From NCBI GenBank assembly GCA_042095835.1, contig JBELML010000123.1, forward strand, positions 1-18,994: a stretch of 18,994 bases of DNA. The letters run 5' to 3'. The notes beneath the pieces were generated by a model, which was given only the letters and a program-made list of their open reading frames with translations, searched no databases and was not told the origin of the DNA. This document shows positions 18,681 to 18,994 of this stretch, piece after piece (position 1 is the first letter of the stretch; each line of letters begins with the position of its first letter). The DNA is from DATFKA01 sp042095835. GTDB lineage: Bacteria > Bacteroidota > Bacteroidia > Chitinophagales > Saprospiraceae. The position numbers and the translations under genes are program-made.

Positions 18681-18817
18681 TTATTTACCTAAGAAGCATT
18701 TACTTTTAAACACCTCTAAACACAGATAGAAATAATCTGCCCTAAGCAATATCATTTCTTTAATCAGCTAATTGGTTGGTACAATGCTGAATCTGTATTT
18801 TACAACTCTTTGAATGG

Positions 18818-18899
18818 TGGGGGTGATAGGATTCGAACCTATTCAGCCGAAGCACTGGATTTACAGTCCAGCCCACCTCTCCAACTGTGGCGCACCCCC
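18818..18899 (-). tRNA. tRNA-Tyr (anticodon GUA)
   Basis: This is an 82-base class II tRNA with a long variable arm. The acceptor is GGGGGTG/CACCCCC, the anticodon stem CTGGA/TCCAG surrounds CTGTAAA, and the T arm is ATAGG/CCTAT. The discriminator A is followed by an encoded CCA (18815-18817). Confidence 0.97.
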
Positions 18900-18924
18900 A
18901 AACAAAGAAGTTATTCTTTCTTGG

Positions 18925-18994
18925 AGCCAGTGGAGGGATTCGAACCCCCGACCCGCTGATTACAAATCAGCTGCTCTGGCCAACTGAGCTACAC
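18925..18994 (-). tRNA. tRNA-Thr (anticodon UGU), cut by the window edge
   Basis: The anticodon stem GCTGA/TCAGC encloses TTTGTAA, giving anticodon TGT. The 3' acceptor strand CACTGGC would pair with GCCAGTG, of which only GTG lies in the window; four 5' bases are missing beyond base 18994. Discriminator T is followed by an encoded CCA (18922-18924). It is the most upstream gene visible in the minus-strand block. Confidence 0.93.

Overview
The window is a housekeeping segment of a Bacteroidota (Bacteroidetes) chromosome. This rests on four observations: start codons lack Shine-Dalgarno sequences and follow A/T-rich leaders; one upstream region carries a Bacteroidota-type -7 box (TAnnTTTG); a 2-oxoacid dehydrogenase E1 has its alpha and beta subunits fused in one chain; and tuf, tRNA-Trp, secE, nusG, rplK, rplA, rplJ, rplL, rpoB and rpoC occur in that order with tRNA genes next to tuf. 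Order or genus cannot be fixed from the sequence alone.

Left part, plus strand (1-5264): the tail of a probable c-type cytochrome; an unrecognised protein with two membrane segments and a long coiled coil (243-998); a 397-base gene-free stretch holding a degenerate inverted repeat; a fused alpha/beta E1 of a 2-oxoacid dehydrogenase (1396-3825) closed by a perfect palindromic terminator; and a lipoprotein dipeptidase of peptidase family M19 (3935-5200). A hairpin with A and T tails at 5228-5264 serves as a shared terminator for the dipeptidase and the convergent rpoC.

Right part, minus strand (5285-18994, transcribed from right to left): tRNA-Thr(UGU, cut by the window edge), tRNA-Tyr, tRNA-Gly, tRNA-Thr(GGU), tuf, tRNA-Trp, secE, nusG, rplK, rplA, rplJ, rplL, rpoB and rpoC. 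Together these supply decoding (tRNAs, EF-Tu), the L1 stalk and L7/L12 stalk with L11 and L10, a SecYEG subunit, elongation factor NusG and the two large RNA polymerase subunits. Spacers inside this block hold hairpins that probably tune relative expression: a terminator after tuf, another after tRNA-Trp, a leader hairpin before rplK, two hairpins between rplJ and rplL, a hairpin plus a 20-bp tandem repeat between rplL and rpoB, and a hairpin between rpoB and rpoC.

I found no CRISPR array, insertion sequence, phage, toxin-antitoxin or defence system. The points most worth a second look are non-coding: tRNA-Trp lies between two terminator-like hairpins, and the rplL-rpoB spacer has unusual structure. 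Among proteins, the coiled-coil membrane protein at 243-998 is the only one without a recognisable function.
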